Translations under genes and position numbers: made by a program | Origin: Celeribacter ethanolicus | Lineage (GTDB): Bacteria > Pseudomonadota > Alphaproteobacteria > Rhodobacterales > Rhodobacteraceae | Direction of reading: 5' to 3' | DNA: 58,888 nt | Assembly: GCF_001550095.1 (NCBI RefSeq) | Contig: NZ_LRUC01000022.1 | Location: 1-58,888 of the forward strand | Part shown: piece by piece, positions 36,158-44,443 of the stretch | Layout of the letters: each line of letters begins with the position of its first letter | How positions within the stretch are numbered: position 1 is the stretch's first letter | The notes under the pieces: model-generated | Seen by the model: the letters and a program-made list of their open reading frames with translations, nothing else | Told to the model about the DNA's origin: nothing | Databases searched by the model: none

Positions 36158-36183
36158 CCCGCACGCCCATTCCCGAATATGAG

Positions 36184-36210
36184 AAACCCCGCTTCGGCGG
36201 GGTTTTCTTT
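36184..36210 (+). terminator. UUCG-loop terminator of fpr
   Basis: 9-bp stem AAACCCCGC/GCGGGGTTT closing TTCG, then TTCTTTT. Confidence 0.93.
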
Positions 36211-36266
36211 TGAGTATTTCCACCATCGGAAAACCCGGAAGGACGAAAGCCTGAAAGGCGAAACAT

Positions 36267-36300
36267 AAAAAGGCCGCGCGAGGTGTCCCCCGCGCGGCCT
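36267..36300 (-). terminator. Terminator of the Ala-rich lipoprotein gene
   Basis: On the minus strand a perfect 10-bp stem AGGCCGCGCG/CGCGCGGCCT with a 10-base loop, followed by TTTTATG. It starts 28 bases behind the stop codon. Confidence 0.88.
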
Positions 36301-36327
36301 CAACTGCTCGCTCTTACTCAGCGATAA

Positions 36328-37059
36328 TTACATGCCCAGAAGGGTTTTGGTTTTGTCGAGGATCGCGCCAAGGATCGCCGGGTTGTCAGCGGCCTGTTCC
36401 ATGGAGGTGATGACAGTGGCTTTCGCTTCGTCGGACAGCGAGGAGGCGTTCACCAGATCGGTGGCTTTCTCGAGATCGAAGCCGTCGACGGTCAGAACTT
36501 CGGCAGCGGTGGCGAGATCGAAGGACGGGTCGACATCCACCACGGCATCGGTCGCGGCGTCGGCGGCATCGGAGGCGGCTTCCATCGCATCGGCGGCTGC
36601 GTCGGCAGCGACATCGGTCGCGGCGTCGGCGGTGTCGGCGGCCACAGCGGCGGCGTCAGAAGCGGTGTCGGTTGCGGCTTCGGCAGCGGCTTCCGTGGCC
36701 TCGGTTGCGGCGTCGGCGGCATCGGTCGCGGCATCGACGGCAGTTTCGGCGGCGTCGCTTGCGGCCTCGACAGCGCCTTCGCCTGCGGCGGCTGCGGCGT
36801 CGGTCGCAGCTTCGACGGCGTCAGAAGCGGCCTCGGACGCGGCTTCGGCAGCCTCGGTTGCGGTCTCGGTCGCCTCGGCGGCCACTTCTTCGGCGGACTC
36901 GGACACGGCATCAACCGCGTCGGAGGCAGCTTCGGAAGCCTGTTCGATCACGGAGGTGGTTTCCGTCGTGGTTTCCGCGGCTTTCTCTTCCTCTTTACAG
37001 GCCGCGAGCGTCAGCGCGAGGCTGGCCACGAGAGCGCCGGTCAGAATACGTTTGGTCAT
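36328..37059 (-). CDS. Alanine-rich repetitive lipoprotein
   Basis: 243 residues, ATG at 37059 with GAGGAAG upstream. Lipobox LTLAAC with lipidated Cys21. Residues about 41-173 are a low-complexity Ala/Glu/Asp/Thr region built of A-x-x-A and [12 protein letters not shown]-like units, which should form long amphipathic helices or a coiled coil. Residues 178-243 are a normal small domain ([32 protein letters not shown]). It probably spans or decorates the periplasm. It is head to head with infC. No family name is certain; the repeat tract may vary in length between strains. Confidence 0.8.
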   Translation of the reverse strand: MTKRILTGALVASLALTLAACKEEEKAAETTTETTSVIEQASEAASDAVDAVSESAEEVAAEATETATEAAEAASEAASDAVEAATDAAAAAGEGAVEAASDAAETAVDAATDAADAATEATEAAAEAATDTASDAAAVAADTADAATDVAADAAADAMEAASDAADAATDAVVDVDPSFDLATAAEVLTVDGFDLEKATDLVNASSLSDEAKATVITSMEQAADNPAILGAILDKTKTLLGM

Positions 37060-37267
37060 GTCAGTCTTCCTCACAAATACTTGCGGGGTGTTTCCCCCCC
37101 GAACAGCGCGGATATGGCATGGCACATGGCGAAATGAAAGGGGCCTGTCGAGCGGATTTTCCCCCGAGGCCTCCCTTGTGCGGGAAGCCGCCGAATGCGG
37201 GTTGAAAGCAGAGGCGATACGCCCTATTTTCCCGCGAAACACATGCAACGACGAACAGGAGCCGACC

Positions 37268-37819
37268 ATAGCCCGCAGACCGCATAACGCCCCGCCGACC
37301 CGTGACACCGGACCGCGTATCAACGAACGCATCCGTGCGCCGGAAATCCGACTGATCGGTGCAGAGGGCGAGAATATTGGTGTCATCACGCCCGCCAAGG
37401 CCCTCGATCTGGCGATCGAAGCCGGGCTCGACCTCGTGGAAATCTCCCCGAACGCCACGCCCCCGGTCTGCAAGATCATGGACTTCGGCAAGTTCAAATA
37501 CGAACAGCAGAAGCGGGAATCCGAAGCCCGCAAGAAGCAGAAGATCATCGAGATCAAGGAAGTCAAATTCCGCCCCGGCACCGACGTGCATGACTATGAA
37601 GTCAAGATGCGCAACGTGATCAAGTTCCTCGAGAACGGCGACAAGGTGAAAGTCACCCTGCGCTTCCGTGGTCGCGAAATGGCGCACCAGGATCTGGGTC
37701 GCCAGCTTCTCGAACGCGTCGCCGAGGACGTCAAGGAAATCGGCAAGATCGAGAACATGCCCAAGATGGAAGGCCGTCAGATGATCATGATGATCGGCCC
37801 GCTTCCCTCGAAAGGCTGA
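37268..37819 (+). CDS. infC: Translation initiation factor IF-3 (AUA start)
   Basis: 183 residues. The conserved N-terminus [22 protein letters not shown] begins at an ATA codon (37268) six bases behind a perfect AGGAG (37257-37261); no in-frame ATG, GTG or TTG exists near it. IF-3 discriminates against non-canonical starts, so a rare start codon in its own gene gives autoregulation, as with AUU in E. coli. Both domains are intact: N-domain with [18 protein letters not shown] and C-domain with [17 protein letters not shown] and [16 protein letters not shown]. It is monocistronic with its own terminator. Confidence 0.92.
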   Translation: MARRPHNAPPTRDTGPRINERIRAPEIRLIGAEGENIGVITPAKALDLAIEAGLDLVEISPNATPPVCKIMDFGKFKYEQQKRESEARKKQKIIEIKEVKFRPGTDVHDYEVKMRNVIKFLENGDKVKVTLRFRGREMAHQDLGRQLLERVAEDVKEIGKIENMPKMEGRQMIMMIGPLPSKG

Positions 37820-37860
37820 TCCGCCTCACAGGCCGGAAACCGAGATCACACTCCGAAACG

Positions 37861-37887
37861 ACCCCCGACCCAAGGCCGGGGGTTTTT
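37861..37887 (+). terminator. Terminator of infC
   Basis: ACCCCCG/CGGGGGT stem (37861-37867, 37877-37883) with extra CC/GG pairs in the loop, then TTTTT. Confidence 0.88.
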
Positions 37888-37895
37888 CTTTTCGC

Positions 37896-39584
37896 TCAGA
37901 ACGCCCCCGCGCCGATCCCCGCCAGCACGAGGACGAGGATCTGCGGCACGAGGATGCGCAGGAACATCACCAGCGGATAGACCGAGACATAGGCCACCGA
38001 GGCCGCCCCCGTCGGGCTCATCGAAACGGCGAAGGCCAAAGCCGGCGGATCGGTCATCGAGCCCGCGAGCACACCGCAGAGGCTCAGGTAATTGAACTTG
38101 CCAAAGATGCGCGCAAGGATGCCCACGAGGAGAAGCGGCAGGACGGTGATCAGGATGCCGTAGCCCATCCAGAGCAAACCGTCACCATGCAAAAGCGTCT
38201 CGAAGAACCGGTCGCCCGCGACGATCCCCACCACGGCGAGGAACAGCACGATGCCGAATTCGCGCAGCGCATGGTTGGCGGCGGGCGGCATGTACCAGGT
38301 GAACGGGCCCCAGTGCCCGAGACGGCCCAGAAGGATCGCCGCCATCAACGGCCCGCCCGCAAGCCCGAGCTTCAGAGGTGCCGGAATCCCCGGCACGGCC
38401 AGCGGGATCGAGCCCAGAAGCACGCCCAAGGCGATGCCGAAGAACAGCGCCGGGAATTGCACCTCCTGCAACCGGGCGTTCTCGTTGCCGAGTTGATGCG
38501 CCACGGCGTCGATATCCGCCTGCGCCCCCACCACGGTGACGATATCGCCGAAGGCGAGCGTCGAGGAGGCCTGCGCCGGAAGTTCGACCCCCGCACGGTT
38601 GATCCGCGACACGGTCACCCCGTGGCCTTCGAGAAAGGCAAGCTCACGCAGCGACTTGCCCAGCACCCGCTCCTTGGTCACCACGAGCCGCGTCCAGGTC
38701 AGCTTGGTGCCCTTGGTGGTCAGAGCCGCATCGATCTCGCGACCCAGAATGAGCTTCATCGCCAACAACTTGTCCTTCGGCCCGACGAGGTGCAGACAGT
38801 CGCCGACATGTACGATCACGTCCCGCGTCGGCACCACCAGCTCACCCGCCTTCTTCATCCGCGAGGCCACCACGCCCTGATCGAACAGATCCGGCACATC
38901 GCCCAAGCGCAACCCGTCGAGATTGGCGTTCATCACCTCGACGTTGATCGAGGGCAAGGCCTCTTCGCCGCTGCGGGTCTCGGCCTTGTAGGCGGCTTCC
39001 TCATCGGCGACCACGATGCGGAACAGCGCCCGGATCACGAACATCGCCGTCAGGATGCCGAGGATGCCGAAGGGATAGGCCATGGCATAGCCCATGCCCG
39101 AATTCGCCACTTCGGAGGCCGGAAAACCGGCATCGCCCAGCACCTGTTGCGCCGCCCCCAGCCCCGGCGTGTTGGTCACCGCCCCGGACATCACCCCGAC
39201 GAGCACCGGCAGCGGCAGATCGGTGATCACCCAGATCGCCAGCGTCACGGCGACCCCGCCCAGAACGATGGCGATGGCCACGAGGTTGAACTTGAGACCG
39301 GATTTGGCGAAGGACGAGAAAAAACTCGGCCCGACCTGAATACCGATCGTGTAAACGAACAGGATCAGGCCAAGTTCGCGCACGAAATGCATCACCTCGC
39401 CGTCGAATTCGATCCCGGCGCGCGAGGCCAGATGCCCGACGAGGATGCCGGAGAACAGCACACCGCCGATGCCGAGGCCGATCTTGCGGATCTGCAATTT
39501 GCCGAACAACAACCCGAAGGCGCCCGCAAGCGTCAGGGCGAGGGTCGTGACGGCAATGTCTGAAAGAGGAAGAGAAAGGGCCAT
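37896..39584 (-). CDS. AspT/YidE family putative transporter with two TrkA-C domains
   Basis: 562 residues, AAGGAAAG before the ATG. Two blocks of five or six membrane helices flank a cytoplasmic part with two RCK/TrkA-C-like domains (about 205-290 and 290-375; VHVGDCLHLVGPKDKL and LAFGDIVTVVGAQADI). GAVTNTPGLGAAQQ and GSMTDPPALAFA are the paired family motifs in each half. Members exchange aspartate/alanine or are uncharacterised; the substrate here is unknown. It lies tail to tail with infC. Confidence 0.9.
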   Translation of the reverse strand: MALSLPLSDIAVTTLALTLAGAFGLLFGKLQIRKIGLGIGGVLFSGILVGHLASRAGIEFDGEVMHFVRELGLILFVYTIGIQVGPSFFSSFAKSGLKFNLVAIAIVLGGVAVTLAIWVITDLPLPVLVGVMSGAVTNTPGLGAAQQVLGDAGFPASEVANSGMGYAMAYPFGILGILTAMFVIRALFRIVVADEEAAYKAETRSGEEALPSINVEVMNANLDGLRLGDVPDLFDQGVVASRMKKAGELVVPTRDVIVHVGDCLHLVGPKDKLLAMKLILGREIDAALTTKGTKLTWTRLVVTKERVLGKSLRELAFLEGHGVTVSRINRAGVELPAQASSTLAFGDIVTVVGAQADIDAVAHQLGNENARLQEVQFPALFFGIALGVLLGSIPLAVPGIPAPLKLGLAGGPLMAAILLGRLGHWGPFTWYMPPAANHALREFGIVLFLAVVGIVAGDRFFETLLHGDGLLWMGYGILITVLPLLLVGILARIFGKFNYLSLCGVLAGSMTDPPALAFAVSMSPTGAASVAYVSVYPLVMFLRILVPQILVLVLAGIGAGAF

Positions 39585-39769
39585 GGTCTTGCTTTCCTTG
39601 GGAATTTCGAGGCAGGCCTCAGAAAGTGTCAGGGGGTCAAATCTCGTGGCCTATCATGGGGCGGATCAGAACCTCCCTGCCGTGCTCCTGGGTCGCGTGC
39701 CCCTGTCTGTACCTGACATGTCTCAATTTTCTGCAAATGCGAAAGGACCTTGCAAGAAGAATCTTGCCC

Positions 39770-40744
39770 TTAGACCGCATTCGGGCCGGACTGTAACCCG
39801 CCGACCCCAAGATCGGCCAAATCGTCATCGGAAATGCTGACGCCACACAGGAGCCGGTCGAGCACCCGATCCGCCCCGTTCTCCGCCGTGTCACGCATCG
39901 CCCCCGGCAGGCCGAGGATCGGCACAGCCCCAAGGCCACCCGCGAACATCTCCGCCCCCGGCGCCACCGGAAGGCCGAAGCGCGTGATCACCCCGCCCGC
40001 CTGCGTCACCGCCAGAGGGCCAACGTCGAGCAGATCGGCGGTCGGGCGCGCGGGCAGGATCAGAACCACCTCGCCATGGGCGGACAACAACGTCTCCGCC
40101 AGTGCATCGGCACGATGCGCCACGATCAGGCTTTCCGTCAACCGCAACCCGAGCCGCGCGAGCCTTGCCCGGATCGCGCCCTCGCCCCGGCTGTCCGGCG
40201 CCGCGCCCACCACCGTCTGGATCAGCGTCACCTTCTCCGCCAGAACCGGTCGGAGCCGGATCATGTCCTCCCCCTCCGCAAGCACCCGCGACAGGGCGGA
40301 GCGGCGCAGCGCCAGCGGCAGGGCGCGCAGTACGGCCACCCTCTCCCCCGCCTGAACCCTCTGAAACTGCGACACGGTGGCAATCGAGAGCCCCGGGTCC
40401 ACCCGGTTCATCCGTCTCAGCCCCTCGGTGTCGAGCCCGACCACCCCCGTGACCGTGGCGGTCAAAACCAGCCGCCCCCCCGAAGGCCTGCCGCGCCGGA
40501 GTCCCGCATCCGCCTCATGCGGCACCAGCGCCTCCACAAGTCGCAAGAGCGCGTCATCGGCGACGATGTCATGAGGGTCCAGCTCGGCACAGATCACCTC
40601 GCGCAGCCCCGCCATGGTCAGCGCAGCGATCTCAGACGGGCCGATCACCGTGCCACGCGGCAACACCATGCCCGAGGGCAGCGCGGTATCGCGCCCGAGG
40701 CGCGTGCCCTTGGCCGCCGCGAGTGGACGTGGTCCGAACATCAT
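39770..40744 (-). CDS. Molybdopterin-binding protein (MoeA/Mog-like domain)
   Basis: 324 residues, ATG at 40744 or 40741 with AAGGACG ahead. The N-terminal region resembles an adenylyl/MPT-binding domain start (LPSGMVLPRGTVIGPSEIAALTMAGLREV, in parts), and the middle-to-C-terminal part resembles the MoCF-biosynthesis fold (VTLIQTVVGAAPDSRGEGAIRARLARLGLRLTESLIVAHRADALAETL, in parts; GLPGAMRDTAENGADRVLDRLL). It probably handles molybdopterin for a molybdoenzyme such as a xanthine-dehydrogenase relative, but none is nearby. It lies 185 bases ahead of the YidE-like gene, same direction. Confidence 0.82.
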   Translation of the reverse strand: MMFGPRPLAAAKGTRLGRDTALPSGMVLPRGTVIGPSEIAALTMAGLREVICAELDPHDIVADDALLRLVEALVPHEADAGLRRGRPSGGRLVLTATVTGVVGLDTEGLRRMNRVDPGLSIATVSQFQRVQAGERVAVLRALPLALRRSALSRVLAEGEDMIRLRPVLAEKVTLIQTVVGAAPDSRGEGAIRARLARLGLRLTESLIVAHRADALAETLLSAHGEVVLILPARPTADLLDVGPLAVTQAGGVITRFGLPVAPGAEMFAGGLGAVPILGLPGAMRDTAENGADRVLDRLLCGVSISDDDLADLGVGGLQSGPNAV

Positions 40745-40848
40745 GATCTGTCGTCCTTGCGCATGGTCGTCTTTCACCGGAGCCGTTCCCCTCATGCCAT
40801 GACAAGGTAAACCGCCTGTCAACAGGGCCGCATAAATTCGATCCGCAG

Positions 40849-40891
40849 AAAAAAAGAGGCGCCGCAGGAGAAACGCAAACCCTGCAGCGCC
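40849..40891 (-). terminator. Strong leftward terminator of the candidate sRNA
   Basis: GGCGCTGCAGG/CCTGCGGCGCC with a 12-base loop followed by TCTTTTTTT on the minus strand. It is far from any ORF end. Confidence 0.85.
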
Positions 40892-41010
40892 AGTGTAGTA
40901 TTCTGCCCACGCACAAAAGGCAGGATACGGCGCGGACGATCGGAAGGAGAGTCCGCGGGAGGAATGCAGGAGGCTGTGTCTGACTGCTGACGAACAGGTC
41001 CTGCGCTCGA
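40849..41010 (-). ncRNA. Candidate FNR-linked small RNA
   Basis: An orphan strong terminator (11-bp stem 40858-40868/40881-40891 with one G-T pair, then TCTTTTTTT) lies 315 bases behind the nearest gene stop, and a perfect FNR box lies 150 bases upstream of it. The transcript would hold a 7-bp hairpin CGCGGAC/GTCCGCG (40931-40957) whose 13-base loop shows TCTCCTTCC, and single-stranded CCTCC motifs at 40969-40973 and near 40958-40962. These are anti-Shine-Dalgarno words typical of trans-acting alphaproteobacterial sRNAs. The 5' end is assumed from FNR class II spacing; the -10 (TTAGAC, 41022-41017) is poor. Confidence 0.45.
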
Positions 41011-41043
41011 GTACCTGTCTAAGGGAGCGGGCGACTCGGAACC

Positions 41044-41057
41044 TTGATCTCGATCAA
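41044..41057 (-). promoter_or_regulatory. Perfect FNR (FnrL) box
   Basis: TTGATCGAGATCAA read leftward: exact TTGAT-N4-ATCAA. No protein gene starts within 1 kb in either direction, so its target is likely the leftward RNA ending at 40849. Confidence 0.7.
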
Positions 41058-41152
41058 CAGGGTATTTCACTCTGGTATTGACGCCTGTGCAGACGCAGCG
41101 AAAACCCGCATTTTCTTGGGAAAAATGCAGAAAAGATCGGGGAAGTCCCGGT

Positions 41153-41176
41153 CGAAAAAATCGCGAAAATCCGCGA
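41153..41176 (-). terminator. Terminator-like element behind the fad gene
   Basis: TCGCG/CGCGA 5-bp stem with a GATTTT loop followed by TTTTTTCG on the minus strand, 30 bases behind the stop. A second helix GCATTTT/AAAATGC lies at 41108-41128. Confidence 0.5.
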
Positions 41177-41205
41177 AAAAACCTGAAAAACCTATGTGGC
41201 AAGCC

Positions 41206-43287
41206 TCAGAGAAGATTCAGCTTCTCGAAATTGTCGCCATTCTTGGACAATTCATGCCAAAGTGTCGCAGGCTCCCAGATGTCCGGCGCCGCAGCCGCAA
41301 AACTTTTCAGACGTTTTTCCGCCTGAAAAATCCCCATCAGATCCGCCGCCTTCATCGGCCCGCCGTGATAACGCGGATAGCCCTTGGCGAGCATCATCAC
41401 CACGTCGATATCCACCGGGCGCATCACCACGCCCGCCTGCAACAGCCGCGCGCCTGCGTTGGCCGCCGCCAAAAGAAGGCGTTCGGAAATATCGCGGTCG
41501 CTGAGTTCGAGTTCGGGCACACCGCCCTGGGCGCGCAGATCGGCAAGGATCGCCTCCGCCACCGTGTCATCGGGCCCCTGCCCGCTGGCGTAATCGTAGA
41601 ATCCCTGCCCGGCTTCTTTGCCCCGGCGGCCCTCGGTGGCGAAAAACTGCGCCACCGCGCCGCGCATATGATCGAGTCCCAGCGCATCCATGGTCTCGCA
41701 GGGCCCCGCCGGAAAGCCGTACTCGCGCATCACCCGATCGATTCGCGCCGGGCGCACGCCCATGAGCAAAAGCACATCCACCGCCGCCCAGACTGCCTCC
41801 TGCACCCGATTGGCGATCAGCCCGTCGCGGGCACGTAACGTCACCGGCACCTTGCCCAGCCGCTTCACAAAGCCATGCGCCGTCACCAGCGCCTGCTTCG
41901 ACACGTCATCCCGCAAGGCCAGTTCGACGACGCGGATCGCCTGCGACGGCGCACAGAAATGCAACCCGAGAAAACGCTCCGGATGAGCCAGATCGCGCGC
42001 CATCTGCGCAAAGCCGTGATCCGCCACGGTCGCCAGCACGCAATCTTCCGGCAGGAACTCCTCGAGCCGGGCCAGAAGCCGCGCCCGCGCCTCTGTCGAG
42101 GCCGCGCTCGCCTCGATCACAAGCCCCGCCCCGGACAGGCTGTCCGTGCGCGTCGTCGCGGTGAACTGCGCCAACCGTTCCCGCCGCACCTCGGCGGTGA
42201 TCTGCCCCTGTTGCTCGGCGCGGGTATAGGCCGTGGTGATCCGCTGTTCCGCCACCACCAATTGATCGGCGGCACTGCCCAGCAGGCGCACCTTGAGCCC
42301 GTGATCGAGCGCCGTGACCGCGATGCCCAGCGCCAGAGACCCGGTGCCCACGAGGCCGAGCTCCCCGATCTCCGCCGGGCGCAGCCCCTCGACACCATCG
42401 AGCCGCGCCGCACGGCGTTCGGAGAAATAGGCATGGCGCAGCGCCTTGGCCTCTTCGCTGTCGAAACAATCGGCCCGCGCCACGCTTTCGCGCGCCACTC
42501 CGGCCTCGAACGGCAGGATCAGCGCCGCCTCGACGCAATCGACGATCCGCGCCGGCGCCGCGATCCGTGCTCCCTTGATTTCCGCGCGCCGTGCCGCGAT
42601 CTCCTTCATGTAGGCCTCGCCGTCCCGGAGCCCCCGCGCAATCGCCCGCGTCGGACGCGGCCCGCGCTCTCCGACCAGAAACCGCTCAGCCAGGGCGATT
42701 GCCGCCTCGGCGGGGCTTTTGCTGTCGGCCATCTCATCGACCAGCCCCAGCTTGAGCGCCTGAGGCGCGGGCACCGGCCGCCCGGAGAGCAGGATTTCGA
42801 GTGCCACACCCGGTCCGACCAGCCGCGGCAGGCGCTGTGTCACCCCGCCCGTGGGCACCAACCCCAGAGTGATCTCCGGCGCACCGAGGCGGGAGCGGCG
42901 CCCGATCACCCGATAATGCGCCGCCAGCGCAAGCGCGAAACCCGCCTCCAGCGTACTGCCATGCAGTGCCGCGATCACCGGTTTCGAGCAGGCTTCAATC
43001 CGGTCGCAAACTGTGTTGAGACTGGGCGCAGGCTCCTCCGCCGCCAGAGTATCCGCCGGAAACCCGGTGCAGAACGACGTGCCCTCCGCCATCAACACAA
43101 TGGCCTGCACTTCCGGGGCGCTCTCCGCCGCCTCAAACGCCGCAAGCAGGGCACGGCGCAGCTCAGGCGTCAACGTGTTGACCGGCGGCGACGAGAGGCA
43201 CAGGAGCGCAAGCCGCCCCTCCCGGCGGCTCTGCACAAGCGGCGTCTCGACACTCTCCGATCCTCGGCCCTGCGTCGCTTCCGTCAT
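41206..43287 (-). CDS. Fused enoyl-CoA hydratase/3-hydroxyacyl-CoA dehydrogenase (FadJ-like)
   Basis: 693 residues from the ATG at 43287; 43320 is an alternative and ribosome sites are weak for both. Two steps of beta-oxidation in one chain. Crotonase domain (about 12-200): HGSTLEAGFALALAAHYRV and GAPEITLGLVPTGGVTQRLPRL carry the two expected Glu residues. Then the NAD-binding 3-hydroxyacyl-CoA dehydrogenase domain (LGLVGTGSLALGIA, where GTGSLA replaces the commoner GAGTMG), with catalytic His in FLGLHFCAP, and C-terminal domain (VQEAVWAAVDVLLLMG). The thiolase partner is not in view. Confidence 0.92.
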   Translation of the reverse strand: MTEATQGRGSESVETPLVQSRREGRLALLCLSSPPVNTLTPELRRALLAAFEAAESAPEVQAIVLMAEGTSFCTGFPADTLAAEEPAPSLNTVCDRIEACSKPVIAALHGSTLEAGFALALAAHYRVIGRRSRLGAPEITLGLVPTGGVTQRLPRLVGPGVALEILLSGRPVPAPQALKLGLVDEMADSKSPAEAAIALAERFLVGERGPRPTRAIARGLRDGEAYMKEIAARRAEIKGARIAAPARIVDCVEAALILPFEAGVARESVARADCFDSEEAKALRHAYFSERRAARLDGVEGLRPAEIGELGLVGTGSLALGIAVTALDHGLKVRLLGSAADQLVVAEQRITTAYTRAEQQGQITAEVRRERLAQFTATTRTDSLSGAGLVIEASAASTEARARLLARLEEFLPEDCVLATVADHGFAQMARDLAHPERFLGLHFCAPSQAIRVVELALRDDVSKQALVTAHGFVKRLGKVPVTLRARDGLIANRVQEAVWAAVDVLLLMGVRPARIDRVMREYGFPAGPCETMDALGLDHMRGAVAQFFATEGRRGKEAGQGFYDYASGQGPDDTVAEAILADLRAQGGVPELELSDRDISERLLLAAANAGARLLQAGVVMRPVDIDVVMMLAKGYPRYHGGPMKAADLMGIFQAEKRLKSFAAAAPDIWEPATLWHELSKNGDNFEKLNLL

Positions 43288-43393
43288 GTATTTTCGCGCC
43301 TGCCCCACAGCCTCACTCATCCGCGCCCCCGCACAACCTGCGACTTGCCCCGCATTCGCGCCTTTCAAAGTACCCGAAAGGCCCACGCGCAAG

Positions 43394-43413
43394 TTATCCA
43401 CAGGTTTTCCACA
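43394..43413 (+). promoter_or_regulatory. Tandem DnaA boxes upstream of the fad gene
   Basis: TTATCCACA (43394-43402, exact) and TTTTCCACA (43405-43413, one mismatch), same orientation, 11 bp apart, in the gap between the fad gene and the small gene at 43511. Confidence 0.45.
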
Positions 43414-43481
43414 TCATGCGGCGACACCTCCGCCTTGGCAAGACGACAGACCCTCAGACCGCGGATTTCCGGCCCGGCCCC

Positions 43482-43494
43482 GGGTGCAAAACCC
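43482..43494. repeat. Second copy of the GGGTGCAAAACCC hairpin core
   Basis: Identical 13-base core to 31449-31461, here in CCCCGGGTGCAAAACCCG, right behind the stop codon of the gene at 43511. It may double as a 3' end structure. Confidence 0.5.
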
Positions 43495-43510
43495 GCATCA
43501 CTCCGGGATT

Positions 43511-43717
43511 TCAGCCCTTGGGATAGAGATCGTCGGCGGAACGGTCTTCCAACTCGGCCTCCAGCCGCACCAGATCCTCCGGCAGCGGCAAACCGAGCGC
43601 CGACAGTTCGGCCAGTTTCTCACGCAGGTTTTCCTGCAGGATGTGGCGATCCGCCGGACGGGCGGCGATCTCGTCGAGGATCATGTAGACCTGTGCTTTC
43701 AGCGCTTCAAAGGCCAT
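43511..43717 (-). CDS. Small helical protein of unknown function
   Basis: 68 residues, AAAGGA before the ATG, start MAFEALKAQVYMILDEIAARP. It appears to be two amphipathic helices with a Leu-rich second half (LREKLAELSALGLPLPEDLVRLEAELED, in parts), suggesting a small dimer or a partner-binding hairpin. No family is recognised. It lies ahead of the fad gene and behind another small acidic protein on the same strand. Confidence 0.7.
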   Translation of the reverse strand: MAFEALKAQVYMILDEIAARPADRHILQENLREKLAELSALGLPLPEDLVRLEAELEDRSADDLYPKG

Positions 43718-43753
43718 GGCCCTATCCTTTCATCCCGTGACACGCAAACCGGA

Positions 43754-43951
43754 TCAGACCGGCATATTGTCCCACATATCATCCGCATCGTCGTCGTCCG
43801 CCGGATCGGACACCTCATGGAGGAACTGGGCCTCCTGGGCCTCGAAGCTGTCATGCAGCTTTTCCTTCAAGGCGTTGGCGGTGTCCTCATCCTTCACCAG
43901 ATCGTCGACGATCTTGTCGATTTCTTCTTCGGTCTTCGTCACACGGGTCAT
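43754..43951 (-). CDS. Small acidic protein of unknown function
   Basis: 65 residues from the ATG at 43951, which has GGGAGG ahead. Very acidic, with a helical N-terminal half (TEEEIDKIVDDLVKDEDTANALKEKL, in parts) and a C-terminal DPADDDDADDMWDNMPV tail. No cysteines. Acidic tails of this kind can mimic nucleic acid or bind metal, but nothing specific is known. It lies 36 bases ahead of the 43511-43717 gene. Confidence 0.68.
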   Translation of the reverse strand: MTRVTKTEEEIDKIVDDLVKDEDTANALKEKLHDSFEAQEAQFLHEVSDPADDDDADDMWDNMPV

Positions 43952-44057
43952 TTCAACCTCCCTGATCCATGTCCCATCGCTCTCCCGGCCGACTTGTCTT
44001 GTCTGAGTTTCCTGCCTTGCTTTGCAGCCTATTCCCAAACGCCCCAACCGGCCCTTT

Positions 44058-44393
44058 TCAATGCGGCTTCGCCACCCGCGCGGCACAGTCGCGGCACATC
44101 GGCGTATAAGGGAGCACATCCAGACGTTCGGCGCTGATTTCATCGCCGCAGACGGCGCAATAGCCGTATTCGCCCTCGTCGATGCGTTCGAGCGCCGCGT
44201 TGATCATCACGATCTCCGCCTTGCCCTGCGCCCCCATGCCTTCGAGCACCTCGTCGCCTTCGCGTTCGGTGGCCAGTTCCTCCCAGTCCTTCGACTGATG
44301 CGCATCCAACTCGGCGTCGATCTCTTCGAGACGCCGGGTCAGCTCGGTTTTGCGCTCCAGCAATTGCGCTTTTCTTTGAACAAGGTCGATCAT
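44058..44393 (-). CDS. TraR/DksA family C4 zinc-finger protein
   Basis: 111 residues from the ATG at 44393 (AGGAGG upstream). N-terminal coiled-coil-like helix (about 5-70) and the C-terminal zinc finger with Cys79, Cys82, Cys100 and Cys103 (CAVCGDEIS...MCRDC). DksA-type proteins bind the RNA polymerase secondary channel and tune promoters with ppGpp. It is shorter than E. coli DksA, and the DxxDxA tip motif is not seen (ATEREGDEVLEGMG instead), so it is a paralogue of uncertain action. A perfect FNR box lies 51 bases upstream. Confidence 0.88.
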   Translation of the reverse strand: MIDLVQRKAQLLERKTELTRRLEEIDAELDAHQSKDWEELATEREGDEVLEGMGAQGKAEIVMINAALERIDEGEYGYCAVCGDEISAERLDVLPYTPMCRDCAARVAKPH

Positions 44394-44443
44394 CGCGGCT
44401 CCTCCTTGGACAACGAGCATCCTCCCAAAGCGTCACGCAGGCC

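Larger units (their letters stand above)
40745..41205. other. Intergenic region with candidate sRNA
   Basis: 461 bases with no protein gene. From right to left: terminator-like hairpins behind the fad gene (41108-41176), a perfect FNR box (41044-41057), structured sequence with CCTCC motifs, and a strong leftward terminator (40849-40891). Frames on either strand here have no coding character. Confidence 0.6.
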
